64,000 bases of DNA from Virgibacillus siamensis (GTDB lineage: Bacteria; Bacillota; Bacilli; Bacillales; Amphibacillaceae). The notes beneath the pieces are model-generated. The model was given only the letters and a program-made list of their open reading frames with translations. It was not told where the DNA came from and did not search any database. The translations under genes and the position numbers were made by a program. This document shows, piece by piece, positions 9,088 through 17,568 of this stretch. Numbering within the stretch: the first letter of the stretch is position 1; every line of letters starts with the position of its first letter. Location: positions 1,116,001-1,180,000 of the forward strand of contig NZ_FUIH01000007.1 in assembly GCF_900162695.1 (NCBI RefSeq), given 5' to 3'.

Positions 9088-10120
9088 ACTTTTTAATATA
9101 CTTATACCGGTGATTTCTGTTCTTTTAGGACTGATTGCCGGGGCGATCATTATGCTTATTTTTGGATATAATCCTATCCAGGGTTACAGCGCTCTTTGGT
9201 ATGGTGCCTTTGGTGATTTGTATTTTATGGGAGAAACCTTGAGGCAAGTTACACCTTACATTTTAACCGGACTTGCAGTTGCATTTGCTTTCCGATCCGG
9301 CTTGTTCAATATCGGTGCTGAGGGCCAGGTTATTGTAGGCTGGCTGGCATCTGTTTGGGTAGGACTTGCAGTTGAGGTACCAATGTATATCCATTTGCCT
9401 CTGGCTGTACTTGCGGCCGCAGCAGCGGGAGCATTGTGGGGATTTGTACCGGGGCTTCTTAAAGCTAAGCTTGGCGTCCACGAGGTAATCGTTACGATTA
9501 TGATGAACTATATTGCATTGTATGTTTCAAACGAATTAATTCGCAGTGTATTGACGGACCACCTGGATTCCACTGAGCAAATCGCTCCGACAGCATCATT
9601 GGCATCTGAATGGCTTCAGCAGATCACGTATTTCTCACGTGTGCATTACGGTATTTTAATCGCATTACTTGGCGCATTTGTTATGTGGTTTATTATCCAG
9701 CGCACTTCTACAGGTTATGAATTGAAGTCAGTCGGTTTTAATGAACATGCTTCGAAATATGCAGGTATGAATGTTAGCAAAAATATTATTTTATCAATGG
9801 TTATTTCCGGAGCATTTGCCGGACTTGCCGGTGCAATGGAAGGTCTTGGGACGTATGGATCGATTTCGGTTATGTCCGGTTTCACCAACCTCGGTTTTGA
9901 TGGTATTGCCGTTGCTTTACTTGGTGCAAATACCGCCATCGGTGTTGTTTTTGCCGCAATTCTGTTCGGAATCTTAAAAGTTGGTGCGGTAAACATGCCG
10001 ACTGGTTCCGGCGTACCAACCGAATTAGTGGACATTATTATCGCATTAATTATTTTCTTTGTAGCGTCCAGCTACATTATCAGATGGGCAATACTTCGCT
10101 TTAAAAAGGAGGGGAAATAA
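9074..10120 (+). CDS. nupP: Nucleoside ABC importer, permease 1
   Basis: 348 aa from ATG 9074 (GTG 9065 is an in-frame alternative), overlapping the end of nupO. A polytopic membrane protein of the BPD_transp_2 family with about 8-9 hydrophobic helices. Family text visible: FRSGLFNIGAEGQ near residue 75, and the cytoplasmic ATPase-contact loop with GYELKSVGFNEHASKYAG near 220. It forms one half of the transmembrane pore with NupQ. The stop is immediately followed by the nupQ ATG. Confidence 0.88.
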   Translation: MISNRLFNILIPVISVLLGLIAGAIIMLIFGYNPIQGYSALWYGAFGDLYFMGETLRQVTPYILTGLAVAFAFRSGLFNIGAEGQVIVGWLASVWVGLAVEVPMYIHLPLAVLAAAAAGALWGFVPGLLKAKLGVHEVIVTIMMNYIALYVSNELIRSVLTDHLDSTEQIAPTASLASEWLQQITYFSRVHYGILIALLGAFVMWFIIQRTSTGYELKSVGFNEHASKYAGMNVSKNIILSMVISGAFAGLAGAMEGLGTYGSISVMSGFTNLGFDGIAVALLGANTAIGVVFAAILFGILKVGAVNMPTGSGVPTELVDIIIALIIFFVASSYIIRWAILRFKKEGK

Positions 10121-11080
10121 ATGGGATTTGTAGATTTGTTGCAGTCGATTATTCCACCGGCATTGTTCTTTTCAGCCCCCCTTATTTTTACAGCATTGGG
10201 CGGGGTGTTCAGTGAACGTTCAGGCGTTGTAAACATTGGCCTGGAAGGTTTAATGGTGATGGGGGCGTTCGTTGGTATCGTATTCAATCTGACCTTTGCG
10301 GATGTGTTTGGAGCTTGGACACCATGGATTTCCATTCTGGTTGCTATGGTTGTTTCCGCCATTTTCTCCATCATTCATGCAGTGGCATCTGTTTCTTTTC
10401 GGGCAGATCAGGTTGTCAGCGGTGTTGCGATTAACTTCCTGGCACTTGGACTGGGTGTCTTCCTGACGAAGCAATGGTATGGAAAAGGACAAACAGACAT
10501 GGTTTCACAGCCATTTTATACAAATGATATTCCAATTTTAAAAGAAATCCCGGTTATTGGCCCTGTGTTTTTTGAGAATATCTACCTTACTTCATATATC
10601 GCAATCATTTTGGCGTTTGTTGCCTGGTATGTACTGTATAAAACGCCATTTGGGCTGCGTCTTCGTGCTGTTGGGGAACATCCGATGGCGGCTGACACAA
10701 ATGGAATCAATGTATTTAAAATGCGTTATGTTGCTGTCATTTTATCAGGTGCGCTTGGCGGGCTTGGCGGTTCAGTCTTTGCACTAACGATAGCGCTGAA
10801 TTTTTCCCATGCAACCATTGTCGGACAAGGTTTTATGTCTTTGGCAGCAGTTATTTTCGGGAAATGGCATCCGCTCGGTGCGATGGGTGCTGCATTGTTC
10901 TTTGGTTTCGCCCAAAGTCTCAGTGTGATCAGTTCAGGTATCCCGCTGCTCGAAGATGTGCCGCAAATATTTCTGCTTATTGCGCCGTACGTATTGACTA
11001 TTCTTGCACTTGCCGGATTTATTGGACGTGCAGAAGCACCAAAAGCAAATGGTGTCCCTTATATAAAAGGAAGCAGATAA
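10121..11080 (+). CDS. nupQ: Nucleoside ABC importer, permease 2
   Basis: 319 aa, starting at the base after the nupP stop, with AAAGGAGGGG inside the end of nupP as ribosome site. Same BPD_transp_2 family: SERSGVVNIGLEGLMVMG near residue 30 and GLRLRAVGEHPMAADTNGI near 190. It is the second permease subunit and the last gene of the importer operon, with a terminator directly after. Confidence 0.88.
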   Translation: MGFVDLLQSIIPPALFFSAPLIFTALGGVFSERSGVVNIGLEGLMVMGAFVGIVFNLTFADVFGAWTPWISILVAMVVSAIFSIIHAVASVSFRADQVVSGVAINFLALGLGVFLTKQWYGKGQTDMVSQPFYTNDIPILKEIPVIGPVFFENIYLTSYIAIILAFVAWYVLYKTPFGLRLRAVGEHPMAADTNGINVFKMRYVAVILSGALGGLGGSVFALTIALNFSHATIVGQGFMSLAAVIFGKWHPLGAMGAALFFGFAQSLSVISSGIPLLEDVPQIFLLIAPYVLTILALAGFIGRAEAPKANGVPYIKGSR

Positions 11081-11087
11081 ATATTAG

Positions 11088-11132
11088 AAAAACCTGTCTT
11101 ACTGATATGATTACAGTAAGTCAGGTTTTTTT
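11088..11132 (+). terminator. Terminator after nupQ
   Basis: AAAACCTG-TCTTACTG pairs with CAGTAAG-TCAGGTTTT, followed by a run of T residues. It closes the importer operon. Confidence 0.85.
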
Positions 11133-11192
11133 ACTATATTTTTTTTTCTTTTGTATAAACTAATAATGATACATAGTACAGGAGGAAATGCT

Positions 11193-12485
11193 ATGAATGT
11201 GACAAATGAACATGATGTAACAGAAAATGGGATCCATTATCATCTGATCCCGAACAAAAAGCATAAGACCATTTCGGTTATTGCGAAGTTTATGGCACCA
11301 TTATCCCGTGACATAATTACGAAACGTGCCCTACTGCCCCACGTACTGCAGCAGGGAACAGCAAGTCTGCCGGACAGAAGTTCGATTCAGCGCAAATTGG
11401 ATAGTTTATATGGAGCGGTATTATCTCTCGATGGTTCCAAAAAAGGTGACTATCATATTATCAGTGTCCGGTTGGAAATTGCCAATCAAAAATTCATTGC
11501 CGATGAGGCAGCTATTTTGGATGAGGCACTTGCGTTGCTGAAAGAGATTATGTTCCATCCGAAACAGCAGGGGAATTCGTTTGATAAAACCACCACCGAA
11601 CGGCAAAAATCAATCCTGAAACAAAAGATACACGCACTGATGGACGACAAAATGAGCTACGCCAATATGCGTTTAATCGATGAAATGTGTGAAGAAGAAG
11701 CATATCAGCTCCATGTTCAGGGTTATGCGGATGACTTGGAAGAAATTACTGCTGAAAACCTGTATTCCTATTACGAGCAGATGCTTAAAAGTGATCAGCT
11801 TGATATTTTTGTTTCCGGAGACTTTGATACAAACGATATGCTCGGCAAATTAAAACATCAATTCAAGCGGGATAACCGTGTAATCGAACAAGAAAAATCA
11901 ACTACTGATGCGGTTAAAAAAGCCGGGGACCCAAACACTGTAATTGAACAGCAGCAAATTCAACAGGCAAAACTGCATCTGGGATATCGCACCAATTGTA
12001 CGTTCCGGGATAAAGACTATGATGCCTTGCAGGTATTTAATGGCCTTTTTGGCGGTTTTCCAAGTTCGAAATTATTCATGAATGTCAGGGAGAAAAACAG
12101 CCTTGCTTATTATGCTGCCTCGAGAATTGAAAGCCATAAAGGGCTAATGCTCGTGTTTAGCGGAATTGCACCTGATGACTATGAGAAGGCAAAAAAAATT
12201 ATCGAAGAACAGATGGATGCAATGAAAAAAGGTGATTTTAATGAAGATAATATTGCAGATACAAAGGAACTAATTGTAAACCAGCTGCGTGAAACGATGG
12301 ACCATCCACAGGGAATGGTCGAATTAATGTATCAGAACACGGTAGCCGGAACATCACGGACTCCGGAAGAATTGATTGAAAATATAAAAACCGTTTCGAA
12401 ACAGGAGATTGTTGATGTTGCGAACAAGATTGAATTGGACACAGTATATTTGTTGACAAGCAAAGGGGGCGTTTCCGATGAATAA
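11193..12485 (+). CDS. ymfF: M16-family peptidase-like protein YmfF (zinc motif absent)
   Basis: 430 aa from ATG 11193, which follows GGAGGAA. It aligns with the M16 (insulinase/mitochondrial processing peptidase) fold, but the place of the HxxEH zinc site reads LPHVLQQG, so it is probably a non-catalytic partner. The C-terminal half keeps the M16C text FNGLFGGFPSSKLFMNVREKN in shortened form. It overlaps ymfH by 8 bp. M16 enzymes often work as a catalytic/non-catalytic pair, and YmfF/YmfH fit that pattern; the substrate is not known. Confidence 0.87.
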   Translation: MNVTNEHDVTENGIHYHLIPNKKHKTISVIAKFMAPLSRDIITKRALLPHVLQQGTASLPDRSSIQRKLDSLYGAVLSLDGSKKGDYHIISVRLEIANQKFIADEAAILDEALALLKEIMFHPKQQGNSFDKTTTERQKSILKQKIHALMDDKMSYANMRLIDEMCEEEAYQLHVQGYADDLEEITAENLYSYYEQMLKSDQLDIFVSGDFDTNDMLGKLKHQFKRDNRVIEQEKSTTDAVKKAGDPNTVIEQQQIQQAKLHLGYRTNCTFRDKDYDALQVFNGLFGGFPSSKLFMNVREKNSLAYYAASRIESHKGLMLVFSGIAPDDYEKAKKIIEEQMDAMKKGDFNEDNIADTKELIVNQLRETMDHPQGMVELMYQNTVAGTSRTPEELIENIKTVSKQEIVDVANKIELDTVYLLTSKGGVSDE

Positions 12486-13761
12486 GGCAGTGTACGAACA
12501 TATTGATGAAGTTGTATATTCCAAGCAGCTTGAAAATGGTTTGACTGTTATCCTGCTTCCGAAGCCGGAAATGTATAAAACATATGCAATCTTTTCAACT
12601 GATTATGGTTCAATTGATCAAACATTTTCCCCGATTGGAAAGACTGACAAAATTACAGTGCCAGAAGGAATTGCGCATTTCCTGGAGCATAAATTGTTTG
12701 AAAAAGAGGATCGTGATGTGTTCGCAGATTTCGGGAAACAAGGTGCTTCAGCTAATGCATATACATCATTTACCAAGACATCGTATTTGTTTGCCGCCAC
12801 GAATCATATTGAAAAAAATGTATCTACACTTATTGATTTTGTGCAGGCACCTTATTTTTCGGAACAATCGGTGGAGAAGGAAAAAGGCATCATTGCACAG
12901 GAAATTGAGATGTACAATGACCAGCCGGATTGGCAGGCTTTTATGGGGACCATTAAATGTTTGTTTCATGAACATCCTGTTAAAATTGACATAGCGGGAA
13001 CGGTTGAGTCCATCCAGCAAATAACAAAGGATGATCTATATACCTGTTACAACACATTTTACCATCCGCAGAATATGACACTGTGCATTGCCGGCAACTT
13101 TGAAGAACAGCAGATGATGGAACTTATTGAACAAAATCAGCGGGAGAAAGAATTTAAAGAAGTGGAACCAATAGACAGGGAATATCCGAACGAACCGGAA
13201 ACAGTCGCCATCAGAGAAAATACCATTAACCTGCCTGTTTCCGTATCCAAGTGCACGATTGGTATAAAGGAATCCTCAACAGCACTTCGCGGTCAGGAAT
13301 TTCTTAAAAAGGATTTACTGCAGGATATGGTTGTAGATTTCTATTTTTCCAAAGGCGGACAGATTTACCAGCAGTTGTTTGATGAGGAACTTATTGATGA
13401 CAGTTTTTATTTTGAAACAAATCTGGAGAAAAACTTCGGTTATACGCTTATTGGGGGGAACACCAGCGAACCGGATGTGTTTGCCAGCCGAATCAAGGAA
13501 TTGCTGAAATCCACAAATCATGCATCATTTTCGCAGGAAGACATGGAACGGATGAAGAAAAAGAAAATTGGTCAATTGTTACGTTCCATGAACTCACTTG
13601 AGTTTATCGCTAATAAATACATTCATTACCAGAATGTGGACATTAATCTGTTTGAACTGATTCCGTTTATTCAGGAATTAACCGTTGATGATTACAATGC
13701 GTTTGTCAAGCAGTGGATTCAGGAAGATCGTATGGCAGTCTGTAAAATTGTAAGTGAGTAG
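12478..13761 (+). CDS. ymfH: M16-family zinc metallopeptidase YmfH
   Basis: 427 aa. The intact zinc motif HFLEH at residues 67-71 lies in GIAHFLEHKLFEKED, and a downstream helix with EKEKGIIAQEIEMY supplies the third zinc-ligand glutamate. It is thus the catalytic member of the YmfF/YmfH pair. Overlap with ymfF and a 9-bp gap to ymfI indicate one operon. No signal peptide is seen, so action in the cytoplasm or at the inner membrane face is inferred. Confidence 0.9.
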   Translation: MNKAVYEHIDEVVYSKQLENGLTVILLPKPEMYKTYAIFSTDYGSIDQTFSPIGKTDKITVPEGIAHFLEHKLFEKEDRDVFADFGKQGASANAYTSFTKTSYLFAATNHIEKNVSTLIDFVQAPYFSEQSVEKEKGIIAQEIEMYNDQPDWQAFMGTIKCLFHEHPVKIDIAGTVESIQQITKDDLYTCYNTFYHPQNMTLCIAGNFEEQQMMELIEQNQREKEFKEVEPIDREYPNEPETVAIRENTINLPVSVSKCTIGIKESSTALRGQEFLKKDLLQDMVVDFYFSKGGQIYQQLFDEELIDDSFYFETNLEKNFGYTLIGGNTSEPDVFASRIKELLKSTNHASFSQEDMERMKKKKIGQLLRSMNSLEFIANKYIHYQNVDINLFELIPFIQELTVDDYNAFVKQWIQEDRMAVCKIVSE

Positions 13762-13770
13762 GGAGAGTAT

Positions 13771-14490
13771 ATGGGGAAAAATGTATTATTGATCGGCAGC
13801 AGTGGTGATATTGGTTCAGCAATTGCCAAAAATCTGGCAGCTGATGGATATCGATTGTTGCTCCATTATCATAAAAATGAAGAAGCAGTAGAGAAACTTA
13901 AAAACAATTTGCCCGATGAATCGGTACTTTCCTGTATTCAGGCAGACCTGAGGAATCAGGATGGTATTGAAAAATTGCTGCGTAAAATGGTGTACACGAT
14001 AGATGCGATTATATTTGCGAGCGGCAAGGCTTCAATCGGCCTGTTTCAGGATGTAACGGAATCATTAATGGATGATATGATTGCATTACATGTTAAGGCT
14101 CCTTGGCTGATTTGCAACAGCCTCCTTCCTGACATGATTCGGAAAAAAGAAGGGAACATTATTTTTATCACATCCATCTGGGGAAATATCGGTGCCAGTA
14201 ACGAGGTGATCTACTCTTCCGTCAAAGGAGCACAAAATAGTTTTGTGAAGGCACTGGCTAAGGAAGTTGCTTTATCGGGAGTTTTTGTAAACGCGGTCAG
14301 CCCCGGTTTTATCGATACAAAAATGAATCAGCAGCTGCTTCCCGAAGAAAAAGAACTGATTAGGAATGAAATTCCGGCAAACCGTGCGGGAACCCCTGAA
14401 GAGGTCGCAAATGCAGTGAGGTTTCTAATAAGTGAACAGTCCAGTTATATACAAGGGGAGATCCTGAATGTGACTGGAGGCTGGTCGTAA
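13771..14490 (+). CDS. ymfI: Short-chain dehydrogenase/reductase YmfI (FabG-like)
   Basis: 239 aa SDR. N-terminal Rossmann motif GSSGDIGSAIA at about residues 8-18, and a catalytic YSSVK (Tyr/Lys) near residue 150 preceded by ITSIWG, which supplies the serine. The C-terminus ends in a typical LNVTGGW. The family reduces 3-oxoacyl-ACP or related carbonyls with NADPH. It is the last of the ymfF-ymfH-ymfI run; the substrate is not evident. Confidence 0.88.
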   Translation: MGKNVLLIGSSGDIGSAIAKNLAADGYRLLLHYHKNEEAVEKLKNNLPDESVLSCIQADLRNQDGIEKLLRKMVYTIDAIIFASGKASIGLFQDVTESLMDDMIALHVKAPWLICNSLLPDMIRKKEGNIIFITSIWGNIGASNEVIYSSVKGAQNSFVKALAKEVALSGVFVNAVSPGFIDTKMNQQLLPEEKELIRNEIPANRAGTPEEVANAVRFLISEQSSYIQGEILNVTGGWS

Positions 14491-14568
14491 AAAATGCACG
14501 GACAATGCATAAAACTGCTTCTACATTCAGATACTATACCTGTAAAAAAATGAAGGAGGCAGATTTGT

Positions 14569-14829
14569 ATGTCCGTTCTGGATAACTTTGATACGTGGAA
14601 GGAATTTCTGGCCAACCGGATTGAACATGCACAGTCTGAAGGCATGAGTCAGCAGACTGTGTCGAATATGGCTTATGAGGTCGGAGATTACCTGGCCAAC
14701 AGTACTGATGCAAAAAACAACGAAGAAGCTGTATTACGGGATCTTTGGAATGCAGCATCCAAAGAAGAGCGACAGTCCATGGCAAGTGCAATGGTTAAGC
14801 TTGTGCAGAATCAAGGAAATTCAAATTAA
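14569..14829 (+). CDS. ymfJ: DUF3243 protein YmfJ
   Basis: 86 aa with a strong GAAGGAGG ribosome site. A small helical, acidic cytoplasmic protein (DNFDTWKEFLANRI at the start), matching the DUF3243 family found at this position in Bacillaceae. No known catalytic motif. A good terminator follows, so it may be the last gene of the ymf operon or a separate short unit. Confidence 0.82.
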   Translation: MSVLDNFDTWKEFLANRIEHAQSEGMSQQTVSNMAYEVGDYLANSTDAKNNEEAVLRDLWNAASKEERQSMASAMVKLVQNQGNSN

Positions 14830-14840
14830 TATGTGCATAT

Positions 14841-14881
14841 AATAAAGAAGCTGTAATGGAAGAAGCAGCTTCTTTATTTTT
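14841..14881 (+). terminator. Terminator after ymfJ
   Basis: AATAAAGAAGCTG pairs with CAGCTTCTTTATT, followed by TTTT. Confidence 0.85.
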
Positions 14882-14924
14882 GTAAAATTTTATGCTTGCG
14901 TATAATTGGATTACCAAACGAGCC

Positions 14925-14975
14925 ACGTCCAGCTCCAGCGCCCAGCAACTAGCAAACTTCGGGCGCCGGCGCTTT
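14925..14975 (+). repeat. GC-rich hairpin repeat fragment, Bacillaceae intergenic type
   Basis: CCACGTCCAGCTCCAGCGCC leads into a hairpin GCGCCC (14938-14943) / GGGCGC (14961-14966), then CGGCGCTTTT. The block is much more GC-rich than its AT-rich surroundings. Similar CGTCCAGCTCCAGCGCC blocks recur between genes in Bacillaceae genomes, as I recall them; this looks like one copy. The rest of 14976-15117 holds only AT-rich sequence, probably the ymfK promoter. Confidence 0.5.
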
Positions 14976-15117
14976 TATTTTTTGTTTTCTGGCGTGCATT
15001 TAACATATTTGCCATAATCTTCTTTTCACTGAACGAAAAATCATTTATTATATAGATATATTGTAAAAATTAATTGTCGACATATTATTACTTTAGTTTA
15101 TAGATGAGGGGATAATA

Positions 15118-15909
15118 ATGGAAAAGACAGAATGGTACCTTGAATATGAAATTCAATATAACCGTCCTGGTTTATTAGGGGATATTTCCTCTCTGCTTGG
15201 GATGCTGTCCATTAATATTATCAGCATCAATGGTGTGGAAAATTCCAGAAGGGGTATGCTGCTGCTTTCCAGAGAAGATGAACAGATTACCAGATTGAAA
15301 TCAATATTACAGACAATGGATACATTGGTTATAAAAAAGTTACGCAAACCGAAACTTCGTGATAAACTGGCAGTAAGGCATGGACGTTATATTCACAGCG
15401 ATGTTGATGATCGGAAAACATTTCGTTTTGTCCGCAGTGAGTTGGGGGTTCTGGTTGATTTTATGGCGGAGCTTTTTAAAAAGGAAGGACATAAATTAAT
15501 CGGCATCCGAGGTATGCCACGGGTTGGAAAAACAGAATCTGTTGTTGCTGCAAGCGTCTGCGCGAATAAGCGCTGGCTGTTTGTATCAAGCACTTTGCTT
15601 AAGCAAACTGTTCGCAGCCAATTAATTCAGGACGAATATAGCAGTGATAATTTATATATTATTGATGGCATTGTTTCCACCCGCCGTGCAAATGAAAAAC
15701 ATTGGCAATTAATCAGGGAGATTATGCAATTGCCGGCTGTAAAAGTGGTTGAGCATCCGGATATGTTTGTGCAGACTACAGAGTACGAATTAAATGATTT
15801 TGATTATATTATTGAGCTTCGCAGTACGGAAGATGAAGAAATTACATATGAACCTGTCGAACGGAATCAATTTGGACAGGAAAACGGATTTTCGATGTTT
15901 GATTTTTAG
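15118..15909 (+). CDS. ymfK: DUF3388 protein YmfK
   Basis: 263 aa. The N-terminus (about residues 1-70, EYEIQYNRPGLLGDISSLLG) resembles an ACT-type ligand domain. The middle contains GMPRVGKT at residues 132-139, which fits the Walker A pattern GxxxxGKT, and the segment NLYIIDGIVS near 180 could be a Walker B-like strand. The C-terminus is acidic. It is the conserved neighbour of rodZ in Bacillaceae. Function unknown; the ACT plus P-loop reading is my inference. Confidence 0.82.
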   Translation: MEKTEWYLEYEIQYNRPGLLGDISSLLGMLSINIISINGVENSRRGMLLLSREDEQITRLKSILQTMDTLVIKKLRKPKLRDKLAVRHGRYIHSDVDDRKTFRFVRSELGVLVDFMAELFKKEGHKLIGIRGMPRVGKTESVVAASVCANKRWLFVSSTLLKQTVRSQLIQDEYSSDNLYIIDGIVSTRRANEKHWQLIREIMQLPAVKVVEHPDMFVQTTEYELNDFDYIIELRSTEDEEITYEPVERNQFGQENGFSMFDF

Positions 15910-15980
15910 TATATACAACCGGGCTTATGCCATAAAGCCTGGTCAAAAGCCGAGTTTTCAAAAAATGGATGGTGTTATCT

Positions 15981-16916
15981 ATGGAGATAGGAGAAAGACT
16001 GAAGGAAGCAAGAGAGGCAAAAGGCCTTTCCCTTGATAGCCTGCAGGAAACAACAAAAATACAGAAACGATATCTGCAAGCTATTGAGCTAGGCAATTTC
16101 CACATTCTGCCCGGTAAATTTTATGCCAGGGCATTCATAAAAGAGTATGCGGCTGCTGTCGGGCTGGATGCAAATGAGTTATTGGAAGAATACAAAGATG
16201 AAATACCAAGGACGGAAGATGAAAGTTCAGCACAATATACACAGATCAGCAGTTCCAGAAAGGACAATAATCCACCAAAAGGGACTCCGGCAATTTTCTC
16301 GCTGATACCAACGATTATTGTCATTTTATTAATAATCGGGATTGTGTTTGCCGCATGGTACTTTATTATGCAAAATAATTCTAGTGAGAATTCGGAACCT
16401 GTTGAAAAGCAGGATTCCAATGAAATTGTCTACCCCGATGAAAACGATCCGGGAAGTGCCATTTCCGATCAGAATAAAAAAGCGGATGAAAAGAAAGAAG
16501 AAACTGATTCCAAGTCAACTGATGACCAACATAAGTCAAATACAAAGAAAGACAAGAAAAAAGATGATAATAAACCAGAGCTTAAGGTGGTTGAAAAGGG
16601 AACCGGAGCCAGTCCGAAATCCACGCTGGCATTGAATAACGCGGGAAACAAGGTTAACGTAACATTGGAACCGAGCGGGGATTCATGGGTTGAACTTAAA
16701 GACGGTAACGGGAAAACCCTTTACTCGGGCTTACTTACTTCGGATGATGATACAAAAAAATTCGATCTGTCCGATGCAGAAAAAATTTATTTAAACATTG
16801 GAAGTGCACCATCATTAACCGTCAAAGTAAATGGTGTAAAGGTTGAATATCCGGTCAATCCCGAAGAGAAAGTACACCAGTATCTTTGGATAAATATTAT
16901 GAACAAAAACCAGTAG
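15981..16916 (+). CDS. rodZ: RodZ-type cell-shape protein (YmfM)
   Basis: 311 aa from ATG 15981 (MEIGERLKEAREAKG); an in-frame ATG at 15969 lies inside the ribosome site. N-terminal HTH_25 domain (about 1-75), one membrane helix at about residues 108-132 (IPTIIVILLIIGIVFAAWYF), a lysine/aspartate-rich linker (about 145-205), and a C-terminal DUF4115 beta domain. RodZ links MreB filaments to the wall-elongation complex. Position directly before pgsA matches B. subtilis ymfM. Confidence 0.9.
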   Translation: MEIGERLKEAREAKGLSLDSLQETTKIQKRYLQAIELGNFHILPGKFYARAFIKEYAAAVGLDANELLEEYKDEIPRTEDESSAQYTQISSSRKDNNPPKGTPAIFSLIPTIIVILLIIGIVFAAWYFIMQNNSSENSEPVEKQDSNEIVYPDENDPGSAISDQNKKADEKKEETDSKSTDDQHKSNTKKDKKKDDNKPELKVVEKGTGASPKSTLALNNAGNKVNVTLEPSGDSWVELKDGNGKTLYSGLLTSDDDTKKFDLSDAEKIYLNIGSAPSLTVKVNGVKVEYPVNPEEKVHQYLWINIMNKNQ

Positions 16917-16938
16917 CTTGATACAGACTTTTGAATTG

Positions 16939-16970
16939 ACCCTTCCCTTCATGATTGCGGAAGGGTTTTA
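16939..16970 (+). terminator. Hairpin between rodZ and pgsA
   Basis: ACCCTTCC and GGAAGGGT form a perfect 8-bp stem with a 12-base loop, followed by TTTAT. It is a weak or partial terminator; the pgsA ribosome site follows at once. Confidence 0.6.
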
Positions 16971-16989
16971 TACCGTAGGAGGGTGAACA

Positions 16990-17568
16990 ATGAATATACC
17001 TAACAGACTGACGATTTCGCGTATTTGTCTAATCCCTGTTTTTATTATTTTATTAAGTGTTCCATTTGATTGGGGAGCATGGAATATCGGTGAAGCAAGC
17101 CTGCCTGTCTCACATTTTGCTGCGGCTCTTCTGTTTATAATTGCTGCCGCCACAGACTGGGTTGATGGGTATTACGCCAGAAAGTATAACCTGGTTACCA
17201 ATTTGGGGAAATTTTTGGATCCCCTTGCTGATAAGCTGCTCGTATCGGCAGCATTGATATTATTGGTGGAACTCGGCTCCGCACCTGCTTGGGTTGTTAT
17301 AATCATTATCAGCAGGGAGTTTGCGGTAACAGGGCTTCGTCTGGTTGCTGCCGGCGAGGGCATTGTACTTGCGGCGAGCCAAATGGGTAAACTGAAAACC
17401 TTAACTCAGATGGTAGCTATTGCTGCTCTTCTGCTTCACAATTTTCCTTTTTCTTATATCGGTTTACCGTTTGCAAGTATTATGCTGTATGTCGCAGTAT
17501 TCTTTACCATTTTATCAGGGTATGAATATTTCAGTAAAAACTGGCATGTAATGAGGGATTCCAAATGA
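16990..17568 (+). CDS. pgsA: CDP-diacylglycerol--glycerol-3-phosphate 3-phosphatidyltransferase
   Basis: 192 aa. The CDP-alcohol phosphotransferase signature is complete: DG..AR........G...D...D within DGYYARKYNLVTNLGKFLD and the following PLADK. Several membrane helices. It makes phosphatidylglycerol phosphate, the committed step to phosphatidylglycerol and cardiolipin. A GTAGGAGGG ribosome site precedes it. The stop codon overlaps the cinA start (ATGA), so the two are coupled. Confidence 0.94.
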   Translation: MNIPNRLTISRICLIPVFIILLSVPFDWGAWNIGEASLPVSHFAAALLFIIAAATDWVDGYYARKYNLVTNLGKFLDPLADKLLVSAALILLVELGSAPAWVVIIIISREFAVTGLRLVAAGEGIVLAASQMGKLKTLTQMVAIAALLLHNFPFSYIGLPFASIMLYVAVFFTILSGYEYFSKNWHVMRDSK

